The notes: a model not told the origin generated them from the letters alone. A stretch of 64,000 bases of DNA from Streptomyces griseocarneus (GCF_014655595.1 NZ_BNBL01000002.1:558170-622169); one strand, 5' to 3'. Positions 8,835 to 17,869 are shown, counted from the stretch's first letter. Numbers and translations: made by a program.

Positions 8835-8945
8835 ATGAAGAAGGCGTACGAAGCTCCGACGCTCGTTCAGCTCGGTACGTTCCGCAAGAAGACCGGGCTG
8901 CTGAAGACCCACGGCAACGACCGTCTGATCCTCAGCAAGAACTGA
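8835..8945 (+). CDS. Lasso peptide precursor, citrulassin family
   Basis: 36-residue ribosomal precursor. The 21-residue leader MKKAYEAPTLVQLGTFRKKTG carries the Y-x-x-P-x-L-x-x-x-G-x-F recognition motif bound by the RRE protein and the Thr at position -2 required for cleavage. The core is LLKTHGNDRLILSKN (bases 8898-8942): Leu1 can form a macrolactam with Asp8, giving an 8-membered ring of residues 1-8 and a 7-residue threading tail. The GNDRL-LSKN pattern is that of citrulassins (citrulassin A, as I recall it, is LLGLAGNDRLVLSKN), where Arg9 can be converted to citrulline by a deiminase encoded elsewhere. A strong GAGGAG site lies 6 bases upstream. It was identified by motif, not by length. 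Confidence 0.95.
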   Translation: MKKAYEAPTLVQLGTFRKKTGLLKTHGNDRLILSKN

Positions 8946-8969
8946 GCGCCGGCAGGTTGATTCGACGCC

Positions 8970-10820
8970 ATGCCGCCGTCCTCTGAGACGGGGGGAGTGG
9001 GCCCCGGTGACGCGCACTTCGTGGTCCTTCCGGACTGCGAGGACGCGCTCGCCGCGGCCCGCTCCTTCCCCCGCCCCCCATCCCGAACCCTCGATCACGC
9101 TTCCGGCCGGCCCTGGCTGATCGGCCGGTGGAGCGAGAAGGAAATCGTCACGGCTCGCGCCGGGCGGACCGCCATCGCTGTCGTGGGCTGCTGCCCGGTC
9201 GGGCCGGCCGAGCTCGAGCGCCACGCGGCCCGGATACGCGACCTCGCCGATCTCGACGGCCTGGCCCGGGAACTGTCCGGCAGCTTCCACCTCGTGGCGG
9301 CCCTCGACGGACGGCTGCGTGTGCAGGGAACCGCGTCCGGTCTCCGCCTGGTCTTCCACGCGTCCGTCGGCGGCGTGGAGGTGGCCGCCACCCGTGCCGA
9401 TGTGCTCGCCGCCGCGATCGGCTCGGAGCCGGACGAGGAACAGCTGGCCACCCGGCTGCTGTGGCCCGTCCCCTACCCGCTGTTCGAGTCGTCGCTGTGG
9501 CGTGGTGTCACGGCCGTGCCCCCGGAGGAGGCGCTGATCATCGCGCCCGACGGGCGGACGGCCCGGCGCTCACGCTGGTGGACGCCCCCGGAGCCGACGC
9601 GTTCCCTGGCCGAGGGTGCCCCCCGGGTGAGGCAGGCGTTGTCCGAGGCCGTCGACGCCCGCACGCGCGACGGCGGCGTGGTCAGCTGCGACCTCTCCGG
9701 CGGTCTCGACTCCACCTCGGTCTGCTTCCTCGCGGCCGCCTCGCCCGCCCATGTGGTGGCGAGCACCTGGCCGGGCCGCGATCCCGCGGACAGCGACCTG
9801 TACTGGGCCGAGAAGGCCGCCGGCTTCCTCCCGGACGTCGAGCACGTCGTCTGGGACGCCGACGAGTCCCCGCTGGTCTACACCGGCCTGCTGACCATCG
9901 ACGACCTCATGGACGAACCGACCATCGGGGTCATGGACCGGGCCCGGGTCCTGCACCACCTGCCGGGGCTGGCCGAGCGCGGCAGCCGGCTGCACCTGAC
10001 CGGCATCGGCGGCGACCACGTGGCCTGGTGCTCCGAGGCGTACTACCACCGCCTGATCCGCACGCGACCACTGCTCGCCCTGCGGCAGCTGCGCGGCTTC
10101 AAAACCCTCTTCCAGTGGCCGCTCGGCGACACGGCGCGGGTCCTGGCCGACTCCCGGCCGTACGGACAGTGGCTCGCCGCCTCCAGCCGGCGGCTGCGCG
10201 ACCCCCTGCCGCCCCCGGTCGACGGAGCGCTGGGCTGGGGCTCCTCACCGCGCCTGTTCGACTGGGTCACGCCCGAGGCGGCACACGCCGTCGGGCGAGC
10301 CCTGCGGGACACGGCGGCGCGTGCCGAGCCGCTCCACCCGGACCGCGGCCTGCACGCCGACCTCGAGCAGGTCCGCATCTGCACCCGGATCGTCCGTCAG
10401 TGGGACGGCATGGCGGCCCGGGCGGGCGTGCCGATGGCCTCGCCGTTCTTCGACGACCGGGTGATCGAGGAATGCCTGGCGGTCGATCCCGCCGAGCGCG
10501 TCACCCCCTGGGCCTACAAGCCCTTGCTGGCCGCCGCCATGCGCGGAGTCGTACCGGACGCATGCCTGCGGCGCTCCAACAAGGCGCATGCCTCGATGGA
10601 CGCCTCCAACGGATTGCGCGAGCACCGCGGCGATCTGATGGAGCTGTGGGAGGGCTCGCACCTGGACCGCATGGGCCTGGTGGACGGCGGCGCCCTGCGC
10701 ACCCTCGCCCAGCGGCCCTCCACTCCCGGACTGAAGGAGGCGATCCTCTACTCCACGATCGCCTGCGAGGTATGGCTGCGGAACCTGCCGCAACACCAGG
10801 AGAAAGCCCTCAGTACCTGA
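8970..10820 (+). CDS. Lasso macrolactam synthetase (asparagine-synthase-like, C protein)
   Basis: 616 residues. It adenylates the core Asp8 side chain and closes the isopeptide bond with the new N-terminus to give the threaded lasso. The N-terminal part resembles a degenerate glutaminase domain without the Cys nucleophile. The synthetase domain has the pyrophosphate loop SGGLDSTS at about residues 243-250 and the downstream LTGIGGDHV motif, with the C-terminal WAYKPLLAAAMRG and LRRSNKAH regions typical of the family. It begins 24 bases after the precursor stop and is followed by the RRE gene 65 bases later. The gene order A-C-B1-B2-D is the usual one in actinobacteria. Confidence 0.96.
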   Translation: MPPSSETGGVGPGDAHFVVLPDCEDALAAARSFPRPPSRTLDHASGRPWLIGRWSEKEIVTARAGRTAIAVVGCCPVGPAELERHAARIRDLADLDGLARELSGSFHLVAALDGRLRVQGTASGLRLVFHASVGGVEVAATRADVLAAAIGSEPDEEQLATRLLWPVPYPLFESSLWRGVTAVPPEEALIIAPDGRTARRSRWWTPPEPTRSLAEGAPRVRQALSEAVDARTRDGGVVSCDLSGGLDSTSVCFLAAASPAHVVASTWPGRDPADSDLYWAEKAAGFLPDVEHVVWDADESPLVYTGLLTIDDLMDEPTIGVMDRARVLHHLPGLAERGSRLHLTGIGGDHVAWCSEAYYHRLIRTRPLLALRQLRGFKTLFQWPLGDTARVLADSRPYGQWLAASSRRLRDPLPPPVDGALGWGSSPRLFDWVTPEAAHAVGRALRDTAARAEPLHPDRGLHADLEQVRICTRIVRQWDGMAARAGVPMASPFFDDRVIEECLAVDPAERVTPWAYKPLLAAAMRGVVPDACLRRSNKAHASMDASNGLREHRGDLMELWEGSHLDRMGLVDGGALRTLAQRPSTPGLKEAILYSTIACEVWLRNLPQHQEKALST

Positions 10821-10885
10821 CACGCGAGGTGCGCCGGCGTCCGGCGGAGAACGCGCCGGCGTTCCGCAGAAAGGGAACGGTATTC

Positions 10886-11143
10886 ATGGCATTGCGGTTC
10901 GCCACGGACGTCTCGACCGCGAGGACCGATTACGGCACGGTTCTGCTGGACCAGCGCAGTGGCCAGTACTGGGAGCTCAATCCCACCGGCACGCTGGTCG
11001 TCCAGACCCTGCTGGAAGGGGGCGGGGAAGCGGACGCGGTCGACGCGGTCGTCGCGGAATTCGCGATCGACCGGCCCCAGGCGGCGCACGACGTCGCCGC
11101 CCTCATCGGGCAGTTGCGGCAGGCGGGGCTGGTCGCCTCATGA
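10886..11143 (+). CDS. PqqD-like RiPP recognition element (B1 protein)
   Basis: 85 residues forming the winged-helix RRE that binds the leader and hands it to the protease. It shows the PqqD signature: YGTVLLDQRSGQYWELNPTG followed by a C-terminal helical pair ending LIGQLRQAGLVAS. The ATG has AAGGGAA 12 to 15 bases upstream. The stop overlaps the start of the protease gene by four bases (ATGA), so B1 and B2 are made together, consistent with their known complex in split-B lasso systems. Confidence 0.95.
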   Translation: MALRFATDVSTARTDYGTVLLDQRSGQYWELNPTGTLVVQTLLEGGGEADAVDAVVAEFAIDRPQAAHDVAALIGQLRQAGLVAS

Positions 11144-11574
11144 CCACCCCGAGCGCACTGCACCGGCCGACCGGCGTTCCTCTCGCACGGAAGCTGGGGG
11201 CGCGGCTCGTTCTGCTCGTGGCCTTCGGCCTGTCCCTCCTGCCGCCGCGCCGGATCCGGACCGTGCTCGGTCTCGTACGACGCGGAGCCGTGCCGGCCTC
11301 CGCCGCGCAGGCGAGGACCGCGCGGGAGGCGGTGTGCGCGGTCAGCCTGTTCTGCGCCGGCCCGCGCGGCTGCCTCCCGCGTTCCCTGGCCACCGCCCTG
11401 CTCTGCCGGTTGCGGGGCACCTGGCCGACCTGGTGCACCGGAGTCCGCGTGGTGCCGCCCTTCACCGCGCACGCGTGGGTCGAGATCGACGGTCGCCCGG
11501 TGGACGAGGGAGTACCGGACGACTACTTCAGCCGCCTCATCACCGTGCCGCCCGCGCACCGGGCGAACACGTGA
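11140..11574 (+). CDS. Lasso leader peptidase, transglutaminase-like (B2 protein)
   Basis: 144-residue cysteine protease that removes the leader. The catalytic triad of the family is visible: Cys78 in GCLPRSLATALL, His111 in FTAHAWVEIDG and Asp117 a few residues on. Upstream of the Cys is a hydrophobic stretch (LVLLVAFGLSLLP) that may associate with the membrane or exporter. It overlaps the RRE gene by four bases and precedes the exporter by 18 bases. Length is normal for the stand-alone B2 type. Confidence 0.95.
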   Translation: MTTPSALHRPTGVPLARKLGARLVLLVAFGLSLLPPRRIRTVLGLVRRGAVPASAAQARTAREAVCAVSLFCAGPRGCLPRSLATALLCRLRGTWPTWCTGVRVVPPFTAHAWVEIDGRPVDEGVPDDYFSRLITVPPAHRANT

Positions 11575-11592
11575 CGAACCCCGGGAGCGAAG

Positions 11593-13476
11593 GTGGGCAG
11601 GACAACGCGACGCGATGACGACCGCTCGGCACGGGGCGCGGTCGTGGCCATGTTCCGGCTCACCACCGGCCACCGCTCCTCCATGGCCGTCGCCACCGTG
11701 CTCACCCTGGTGGGATCCGTCCTGGGGCTCGCCCAGCCGCTGCTCGCCAAGAGGATCGTGGACGCGAGCGGAGGCGGTCACCTCGTGTGGCCGCTCCTGC
11801 TCCTCGCGGGCCTGTTCCTGGCCGAGGCGGCCACCGGCGCGGTGGGCCGCTTCGTCCTGGAGCGCATGGGGGAGAGGATCGTCCGCGGACTGCGCCGCGG
11901 CCTGGTCAGCCACCTGCTGAGGCTGGAGATGCGGGAGTACGACAAGCACCGCACCGGTGACCTCATATCCCGGGTCACCGCGGATACCTCCCTGCTGCGC
12001 GAGGTCGTCTCCCAGGCGCTGGTGGACCTGGTGACCGGCTCCCTCGTCGCCGTGGGTGCCATCGCCCTGATGGTCTGGATCGATCCTCTGCTGCTGCTCC
12101 TGGTCACACTGACCGTCGCCGCGGCCGCCGTCGTCGTCAGCTCGCTGCTGGCCGGGATCCGCGCCGCCGCCGAGCGCATGCAGGGAGCCGTCGGGGCGAT
12201 CGCCGCCGACCTCGAGCGGGCACTCGGCGCGCTGCCCATGGTGCGGGTCCACCGGGCCGAGGACCGTGAGGCCGCACGCATCGGCCAGTGCGTCGACACG
12301 GCGTACGACGCGGGCGTCCGTACCGCCCGGCTGGCATCGGTGATGAGCCCGGCCGTCGAGCTCGCGGTGCACGGATCGTTCCTGCTCGTCCTGGTCATCG
12401 GGGGCATGCGCGTCAACGGGCACGCCAACTCGCTCGGTGACCTGGTGGCCTTCCTGCTCTACGCCACCTATCTGGTGGTGCCCCTGTCGTCGGTCTTCCG
12501 TGCCGTCGGCCTGATCCAGCGGGGGATGGGCGCCTTCCAGCGCATCGAGGAAGCCCTCGCGCTCCGGGCGGAACCCACGGGACCCGCGGAGGCGAAGCCC
12601 ACGCCGGAACCCGAGCCCGCGACGGATGAAGCCGAGGGCCCGTCCGCGCGCCGGACCACGCCTGCCGGGACGGAGAAGGCTTCACCGCCCGACGGCGGAG
12701 AAGCACCCGCCCTCGCCCTGGAGGACGTCCGGTTCGGCTACCTCCCGGACCGCCCGGTCCTGCGAGGCGTCTCCCTCACCGTGCCGCACCGGCGACAGGT
12801 CGCCCTGGTCGGGAGCTCCGGTGCGGGCAAGAGCACGATCTTCGCCCTGGTCGCACGCTTCTACGAAGCGGACTCCGGAACGCTGCTGTTCGACGGCCGC
12901 CCGGCGGCCGGACTGAGCCGCGCGGACTGCCGTTCCCGCATCGCCGTCGTCGACCAGAACACCCACGTCGTCCACGGCTCCCTCTGGGACAACCTCACCT
13001 ACGCCGCCCCCACGGCGAGCCCGGCCGACGTCCAGCGCGTCATCGAACTCACGAACCTCCACCAGGTGGTCGACCGCCTCCCCGGCGGTCTGACCGGCAT
13101 GCTGGGCGAGAGGGGAAGCACCCTCTCGGCGGGGGAGCGGCAGCGCGTGGCCCTGGCCCGCGCCCTCCTCACCCGGCCCTCGCTGCTCCTGCTGGACGAA
13201 CCCACCTCTCACCTCGACGCCATCAACGAAGCTGCCCTGGGCCGCGTACTGAAGGACATCACTCAGGAATGCGCGCTCCTGGTGATCGCGCACCGGCTCT
13301 CCACCGTCCAGCACGCCGACCAGATCGTCGTATTGGACGCGGGCCGCGTCATCGCCCGTGGACAGCACGAGGAACTCCTCGCCCGCAGTGCCGTCTACCG
13401 GCAGCTGGCGGCCGGCCAGGCCCTGCGTGCCACGACCACCGCCATGGACCCGGCCGGCCCCCTGCCCGCGCACTGA
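11593..13476 (+). CDS. Lasso peptide ABC exporter (D protein)
   Basis: 627-residue half-transporter with fused membrane and ATPase domains; it likely acts as a homodimer to export the mature lasso peptide and confer self-immunity. Six helices occupy about residues 20-310. A Pro/Glu-rich linker of about 40 residues (PTPEPEPATDEAEGPSARR) is longer than in many homologues. The ATPase has Walker A VGSSGAGKST, signature LSAGERQRVALARALL, Walker B SLLLLDEPTSH and the switch IAHRLST. The start is GTG at 11593 with GGGAGCGAAG upstream. It is the last gene of the cluster. Confidence 0.95.
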   Translation: MGRTTRRDDDRSARGAVVAMFRLTTGHRSSMAVATVLTLVGSVLGLAQPLLAKRIVDASGGGHLVWPLLLLAGLFLAEAATGAVGRFVLERMGERIVRGLRRGLVSHLLRLEMREYDKHRTGDLISRVTADTSLLREVVSQALVDLVTGSLVAVGAIALMVWIDPLLLLLVTLTVAAAAVVVSSLLAGIRAAAERMQGAVGAIAADLERALGALPMVRVHRAEDREAARIGQCVDTAYDAGVRTARLASVMSPAVELAVHGSFLLVLVIGGMRVNGHANSLGDLVAFLLYATYLVVPLSSVFRAVGLIQRGMGAFQRIEEALALRAEPTGPAEAKPTPEPEPATDEAEGPSARRTTPAGTEKASPPDGGEAPALALEDVRFGYLPDRPVLRGVSLTVPHRRQVALVGSSGAGKSTIFALVARFYEADSGTLLFDGRPAAGLSRADCRSRIAVVDQNTHVVHGSLWDNLTYAAPTASPADVQRVIELTNLHQVVDRLPGGLTGMLGERGSTLSAGERQRVALARALLTRPSLLLLDEPTSHLDAINEAALGRVLKDITQECALLVIAHRLSTVQHADQIVVLDAGRVIARGQHEELLARSAVYRQLAAGQALRATTTAMDPAGPLPAH

Positions 13477-13523
13477 GCGACGGAGGCCCAGGAAGGATCG
13501 TTACCCCACTCCCCGCGCCCCGG

Positions 13524-14636
13524 TCAGTCGCCGCCCGTGCCGTCGCGGCCGTCGCGGTCCTCATGGCCTTCGTGGTCCTCGCGCTCCTTGTCCGGCCAGG
13601 CGCGGGTGTCGCGGGGCTGGATGTAGGGCTCCTCGTCCGGGGGGTGTCCGCCGATGATCGCGCGCTGCCGGGAGAGTTCCGCGTCGAATTCCAGGCCGAG
13701 CAGGATCGCCAGGTTCGTGATCCAGAGCCACACCAGGAAGATGATCACGCCGGCCAGGGTGCCGTACGTCTTGTTGTACGAGCCGAAGTTCGCCACGTAC
13801 AGCGCGAAGCCGGCCGAGGCGGCCAGCCAGATCAGGAGGGCCAGGAAGCTGCCCGGGGTGACCCACATGAAGCCGCGGGCCCGCGCGTTCGGCGCGGCCC
13901 AGTACAAGATCGCGATCATGATGGTGACCAGCAGGACCAGCACCGGCCACTTGACGATCGACCACACCGTGAGCGCCGCGTCGCCCACGCCCAGCGCCTT
14001 GCCCATCTGCCGGGCCAGAGCTCCGGTGAACACCACGAGCAACGCACTGACGCACGCCAGAACCATCAGCACCAGCGTCAGGGCAAGGCGCAACGGGGTC
14101 ACCTTCCACGCCGGGCGCCCCTCGCGGATGTCGTAGACGGCATTGGCGGAGCGGATGAACGCCGCCACGTACCCCGATGCCGACCACAGCGCGGCCAGCA
14201 GACCGACCACCGCCAGAATCGATCCGACGCCACCGGTGGACCGCAGCTGCTCGACCGCGTCGGTGACGATGTCGCGAGCGGCGCCGGGCGTGAACTTCTT
14301 CAGGTTCTCCAGGATGCTCTTCGTCGCCGACTCGCCCGCGACGCCCAGCAGCGACACCAGCACCAGCAGCGCGGGGAACAGCGCCAGCACCGCGTAGTAG
14401 GTCAGCGCCGCCGCCCGGTCGGCGAGCTCGTCGTCCTTGAACTCCGCCGCCGTGCGGCGCAACACCGCCCACCACGACTTCCTGCCCATGTCGGTCGGCT
14501 GGTCGGGCGCGTCCCGCGTACCGTACGGCCCCGGCCCCTCGCCCCGGCCGGGCCCCGCGTCCGGACGGGCATGTTCGCGTCCGCCGTAGTGCCGGTGTTC
14601 CTCGCCCCCGCTGTCGTTCCGCCCATGCCGCGCCAT
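13524..14636 (-). CDS. YihY/BrkB family inner-membrane protein
   Basis: 370 residues. A hydrophilic, Gly/His/Arg-rich N-terminal tail of about 50 residues precedes the family core with six predicted helices, beginning AALTYYAVLALFPALLVLVSLLG and including WSASGYVAAFIRSANAVYDI, the conserved WKVTPLRLALTLVLM and TPGSFLALLIWLAASAGF. The C-terminal tail is acidic and repetitive (EDHEGHEDRDGRDG). The family has been proposed to move lipids or ions, but its substrate is unsettled. ATG 14636 is preferred; an upstream TTG at 14669 has no better ribosome site. It is convergent with the lasso exporter gene, 47 bases apart. Confidence 0.9.
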   Translation of the reverse strand: MARHGRNDSGGEEHRHYGGREHARPDAGPGRGEGPGPYGTRDAPDQPTDMGRKSWWAVLRRTAAEFKDDELADRAAALTYYAVLALFPALLVLVSLLGVAGESATKSILENLKKFTPGAARDIVTDAVEQLRSTGGVGSILAVVGLLAALWSASGYVAAFIRSANAVYDIREGRPAWKVTPLRLALTLVLMVLACVSALLVVFTGALARQMGKALGVGDAALTVWSIVKWPVLVLLVTIMIAILYWAAPNARARGFMWVTPGSFLALLIWLAASAGFALYVANFGSYNKTYGTLAGVIIFLVWLWITNLAILLGLEFDAELSRQRAIIGGHPPDEEPYIQPRDTRAWPDKEREDHEGHEDRDGRDGTGGD

Positions 14637-14859
14637 GACAGCACGGATATCCCAAACCCTCCCCGCCAACCCCTGGGAACGCCTCGACGCCGCCCGCTGT
14701 CATCCCGACGGCCCACGCCCGCGCGGCGGCCGGACCGCCGGCGGGCCGCCATCCGAAAGCGTGACGCGGAGCCGGTCGCACCCCCGCGGGAGGCCCCCAC
14801 GCACCACACTCGCGCTGAAGAAGCGCTCGACCGAGCGGGCAAGCCGAAGGAAGGATCCC

Positions 14860-15846
14860 GTGCTCCACCACGCCGCCACGCACTGGCCCACACGCCTCCT
14901 CGTTCTCCTCGCCGCCCTGACGGCCGTCGTCTGCCACGCCGCGCCCCCGGCCGGCGCCGCCGTGAGCGGCCCTGTCATCGACCGGGAATTCGCGGATCCC
15001 GACATCGTGAAGGTGGGCGGCACCTACCACGCCTACGCGACCAACGGCGACGGGAAGAACATCCAGCACGCCACCTCGCGCGACCTGGTCCACTGGACGG
15101 TCGCGGGAGCCGACGCGCTGCCCGCCCTCGGGGCCTGGGCGGTGCCGGACCGCAGGAAGGTGTGGGCTCCGGAGGTGTACGACAACGGCCCCGGCTTCAC
15201 CATGCACTACACCGCGCTGGACCGGGCCGGCGGCAAGCAGTGCATCGGCGTCGCCCTCTCGTCCTCGCCCGACGGCCCGTTCCGGCCGGTCGGCGACGGC
15301 CCTCTGGTCTGCCCGGTGGCACAGGGCGGAGCCATCGACGCCTCCAGTTATACGGAGAACGGCCATCGCTACATGCTCTGGAAGAACGACGGCAACTGCT
15401 GCGAAATGGACACCTGGCTCCACCTCCAGCCCGTCTCCCGGGACGGAACCCGCACCACGGGCCAGGCCATCCGGCTGATCAAGCAGGACCGGACCTGGGA
15501 GGGCAAGGTCGTCGAGGCACCCACCCTCGTCAAGCGCGGCGGGCACTACGTGCTGTTCTACTCCGCCGACTTCTACGGCGAGGACGCCTACAAGACGGGC
15601 TACGCCGTGGCGAGCGGCCTCACCGGCCCGTACACGAAGGCCGACGCTCCGCTGATGAGCACCAGGTCCTTCGCCGGCACGATCCGCAGCCCCGGCGGCC
15701 AGGACGTCGTCACCGGCCCGGACGGCCGTGACCGCATCGTCTTCCACGGCAGGCGCGCCCCCGGTTCACCCCGGGCCATGTACGTCGCCGACCTCGCCTT
15801 CACGAACGGCCGCCCCGAGGTGCGGGGCGGCGGGGGAGCGGCCTGA
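14860..15846 (+). CDS. Secreted glycoside hydrolase family 43-like enzyme
   Basis: 328 residues with a Sec signal peptide (RLLVLLAALTAVVCHAAPPAGA) and a five-bladed propeller fold. GH43 features visible are Asp46 in FADPDIVKVGGTYHAYAT (likely general base), WAPEVYDNGPGFTMHYT, AIDASSYTENGHRYMLWK (Asp that tunes the acid) and VVEAPTLVKRGGHYVLFYS (Glu general acid). It probably trims arabinose- or xylose-containing plant polysaccharides outside the cell; specificity cannot be read from sequence. The start is GTG at 14860 with GAAGGAAGGA just before it; longer reading frames run into the YihY promoter. Confidence 0.9.
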   Translation: MLHHAATHWPTRLLVLLAALTAVVCHAAPPAGAAVSGPVIDREFADPDIVKVGGTYHAYATNGDGKNIQHATSRDLVHWTVAGADALPALGAWAVPDRRKVWAPEVYDNGPGFTMHYTALDRAGGKQCIGVALSSSPDGPFRPVGDGPLVCPVAQGGAIDASSYTENGHRYMLWKNDGNCCEMDTWLHLQPVSRDGTRTTGQAIRLIKQDRTWEGKVVEAPTLVKRGGHYVLFYSADFYGEDAYKTGYAVASGLTGPYTKADAPLMSTRSFAGTIRSPGGQDVVTGPDGRDRIVFHGRRAPGSPRAMYVADLAFTNGRPEVRGGGGAA

Positions 15847-15864
15847 CCGAGGCCGGAACGCGCG

Positions 15865-16857
15865 TCAGCCCCACTGCTGGTGACGGGAGCGGTCACAGGG
15901 GAGGGCGCGCAGCCCGGCATCACCGTCGTCGTCCAGACATGCCCCCGTCGCCTTGCTCTTGAGCTCCACCGCCTGGTCCGGCCACGTGGTCACCGTCCAC
16001 GTCTGCGCGGCGGAGGCGTCCGTCGAGCAGGGCACCGCTCGCAGCCCCGCGTCGCCGTCGGCCAGACACGCGCCCGTGGCGTGATTCCTCAGCTGCCGCG
16101 TCCCGTCCGGGAAGGGATGAACCGTCCACCGCTGGTAGCTCATGCCGTTGCAGTCGTAGGAACGCAGTTTCTTGTCGATGCTGTCGTCCAGACAGCGCCC
16201 GGTGGTCCGGCTGACGAAGATCCGTACGTCGTCCGACAGCTTCACCGCGTGCTGCGGCGCGTGCCCCTCCTTGCCGGCCGCCTGTGTGGTGCGCGAGCCG
16301 AGCGTGGATGCCGGCTCCGGCCGCAGGGTGAGCGACGTGAGCGCGGCGCCGAGCAGGAAGCCCGCGACGGTTCCCGCGGCGGCGTACGCCCAGCGGCCGC
16401 GCAGCCGCGTACGTACTGAGCCGCGCCGACGGCGGACTTGAGGGGCCGGGACCTCAGCCGAGTCGTCCGCCGAGTCGTCCGCCGGGTCATCGGCCGACTT
16501 GTCGGCCGGTTCGCCGACTGCTTCCACCGCCGGTCCATCAGACGGCCCGGCAGCCGGTCCTTCAGCCGGCCCTTCAGCCTGCCCAGCGTCCTCGAACGGC
16601 CTGGCCTGGCTGCGGTTGGCCGCTTCCCACAGGGTCCGGTACTCCATGGGGTCGGCGCCCAGCACCTGGCACAGGGCACGGACCGTGCCCCAGGGCGGGA
16701 CCGTGCTCCCGCAGAAGTACCGGGAGAGCGACGAGTCACTGGTCGGTACGTCGTCCTCCAGGGAGCGCAGCGTGCGGCCGGACCGCCGCTGCAAAGCACG
16801 TAACGCGTTTCCCAGTTGCCGTGCCGGATTGCTGTCACGCCTGTCACCGCCGGCCAT
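15865..16857 (-). CDS. Membrane-tethered XRE regulator with C-terminal ricin-type lectin domain
   Basis: 330 residues in three parts. Residues about 10-75 form a Cro/C1-like helix-turn-helix (RQLGNALRALQRRSGRTLRSLE, then SDSSLSRYFCGSTVPPWGTV). A Glu/Asp/Pro-rich linker leads to one transmembrane helix near residues 165-185 (WAYAAAGTVAGFLLGAALTS). The outer part, about 215-330, has ricin B beta-trefoil repeats with paired Cys and Q-x-W-like motifs (TGRCLDDS, YQRWTV, TGACLADGD, AQTWTV, TGACLDDDGD, HQQWG). It reads as a one-component sensor that could bind carbohydrate outside and DNA inside. Leu19 is a TTA codon (16801-16803). GGGAG precedes the ATG. Confidence 0.88.
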   Translation of the reverse strand: MAGGDRRDSNPARQLGNALRALQRRSGRTLRSLEDDVPTSDSSLSRYFCGSTVPPWGTVRALCQVLGADPMEYRTLWEAANRSQARPFEDAGQAEGPAEGPAAGPSDGPAVEAVGEPADKSADDPADDSADDSAEVPAPQVRRRRGSVRTRLRGRWAYAAAGTVAGFLLGAALTSLTLRPEPASTLGSRTTQAAGKEGHAPQHAVKLSDDVRIFVSRTTGRCLDDSIDKKLRSYDCNGMSYQRWTVHPFPDGTRQLRNHATGACLADGDAGLRAVPCSTDASAAQTWTVTTWPDQAVELKSKATGACLDDDGDAGLRALPCDRSRHQQWG

Positions 16858-17187
16858 GGCGTCTCCCGTCCTCACATCCGACGATGCCCGTCCCAACAGG
16901 TTCTCCCATCCCGGGATGAGCACGTCCCAGCAGGTCAGAACCCTAGGGATCCCGACCTTGCCGAAGCAAACGGGACATTCTTGTGGTGGGTGACGCGTCG
17001 CCACAGACTCGGATCACCGGCTCGGCAGCCGGACCGGGAGCAACCGGTCCACCGCTGCGCCGACGGCGTGGCGACACGAGCGTGTGACGCCACAACACCG
17101 CGGCCCCGAGCCGATCCCCGCGACGAGGCGCACAGCGTTCTGGCGCGCCGATCGCCGCATCACCCTTCACCCACACGGGAGACACCC

Positions 17188-17811
17188 ATGTCCGTCATGC
17201 CCAACCCCCTGTCCGCCACCGTGATCAAGCGATGCAAAATGGCAGCGCTGACCGCCCTGGTGTGCGCGGGTTCCACGGCTCTGTCGGCTCCCTCGGCACC
17301 CGCGGCTCAGTCCACCGTGCCGACGGTCGCCGCCCACGCCGCCGCCAACCCCGCCCCGGACACCCCGGTCGCGGCGCCCGGCATCAGCCGCGCCCAAGTA
17401 CTGGAGCGGGCGAAGACCTGGCTGACCGCCAACAACGGCCGCCCCGTCCCGTACAGCCAGGTCAAGCACTGGAAGGACGGCTACCGGCAGGACTGCTCCG
17501 GCTACGCCTCCATGGCCCTGCGCCTGGGGGCTCCCGGCCCCAACACGGTCAAGCTCAAGAGCAGCCGCTACACCCGTCCGATCGCCATGAACCAGCTCGC
17601 CCCCGGCGATCTCGTCATCAAGGCCGACAGCGACAGCGCCAACTTCCGCCACGTCGTCATCTTCGACGGCTGGGCCAACACCGCCCACACCGCGTACAAG
17701 TCCTACGAGCAGGCCGGCGGCGGCGCCGGCACGCGGTGGAAGCAGCACTCCTACGGAGTGAACGGCCGCGACGGATACCACGCCTACCGCCCGGTCAACA
17801 TCACTGGCTGA
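17188..17811 (+). CDS. Secreted NlpC/P60-like cell-wall hydrolase
   Basis: 207 residues with a long Ala-rich signal region (MAALTALVCAGSTALSAPSAPAAQ). The catalytic domain has the Cys motif RQDCSGYASMALRLG and a His motif FRHVVIFDGWANT, the two-part signature of NlpC/P60 peptidases, which cut peptide stems of peptidoglycan. It is a single-domain form without a binding module. GGGAG lies 9 bases before the ATG. It is followed by a strong hairpin, so it is probably monocistronic. Confidence 0.85.
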   Translation: MSVMPNPLSATVIKRCKMAALTALVCAGSTALSAPSAPAAQSTVPTVAAHAAANPAPDTPVAAPGISRAQVLERAKTWLTANNGRPVPYSQVKHWKDGYRQDCSGYASMALRLGAPGPNTVKLKSSRYTRPIAMNQLAPGDLVIKADSDSANFRHVVIFDGWANTAHTAYKSYEQAGGGAGTRWKQHSYGVNGRDGYHAYRPVNITG

Positions 17812-17831
17812 CCCGCCGGCAGGATCCGGGC

Positions 17832-17869
17832 CCCGGTGCGCGGCCGTCGGTACGACGCCGCGCACCGGG
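17832..17869 (+). terminator. Hairpin terminator after the NlpC/P60-like gene
   Basis: CCCGGTGCGCGGC pairs perfectly with GCCGCGCACCGGG (13 bp) around a 12-base loop, 20 bases after the stop codon. No T run. Confidence 0.65.

Noticed and set aside
13269..15731. Long plus-strand open frame (about 820 codons)
   Set aside because: It crosses the end of the lasso exporter, the YihY gene and the GH43 gene in wrong frames, and its product is Arg/Pro/Gly-rich with no motif.
13561..15747. Long minus-strand open frame (about 728 codons)
   Set aside because: It overlaps YihY and GH43 in wrong frames and has no recognisable domain.
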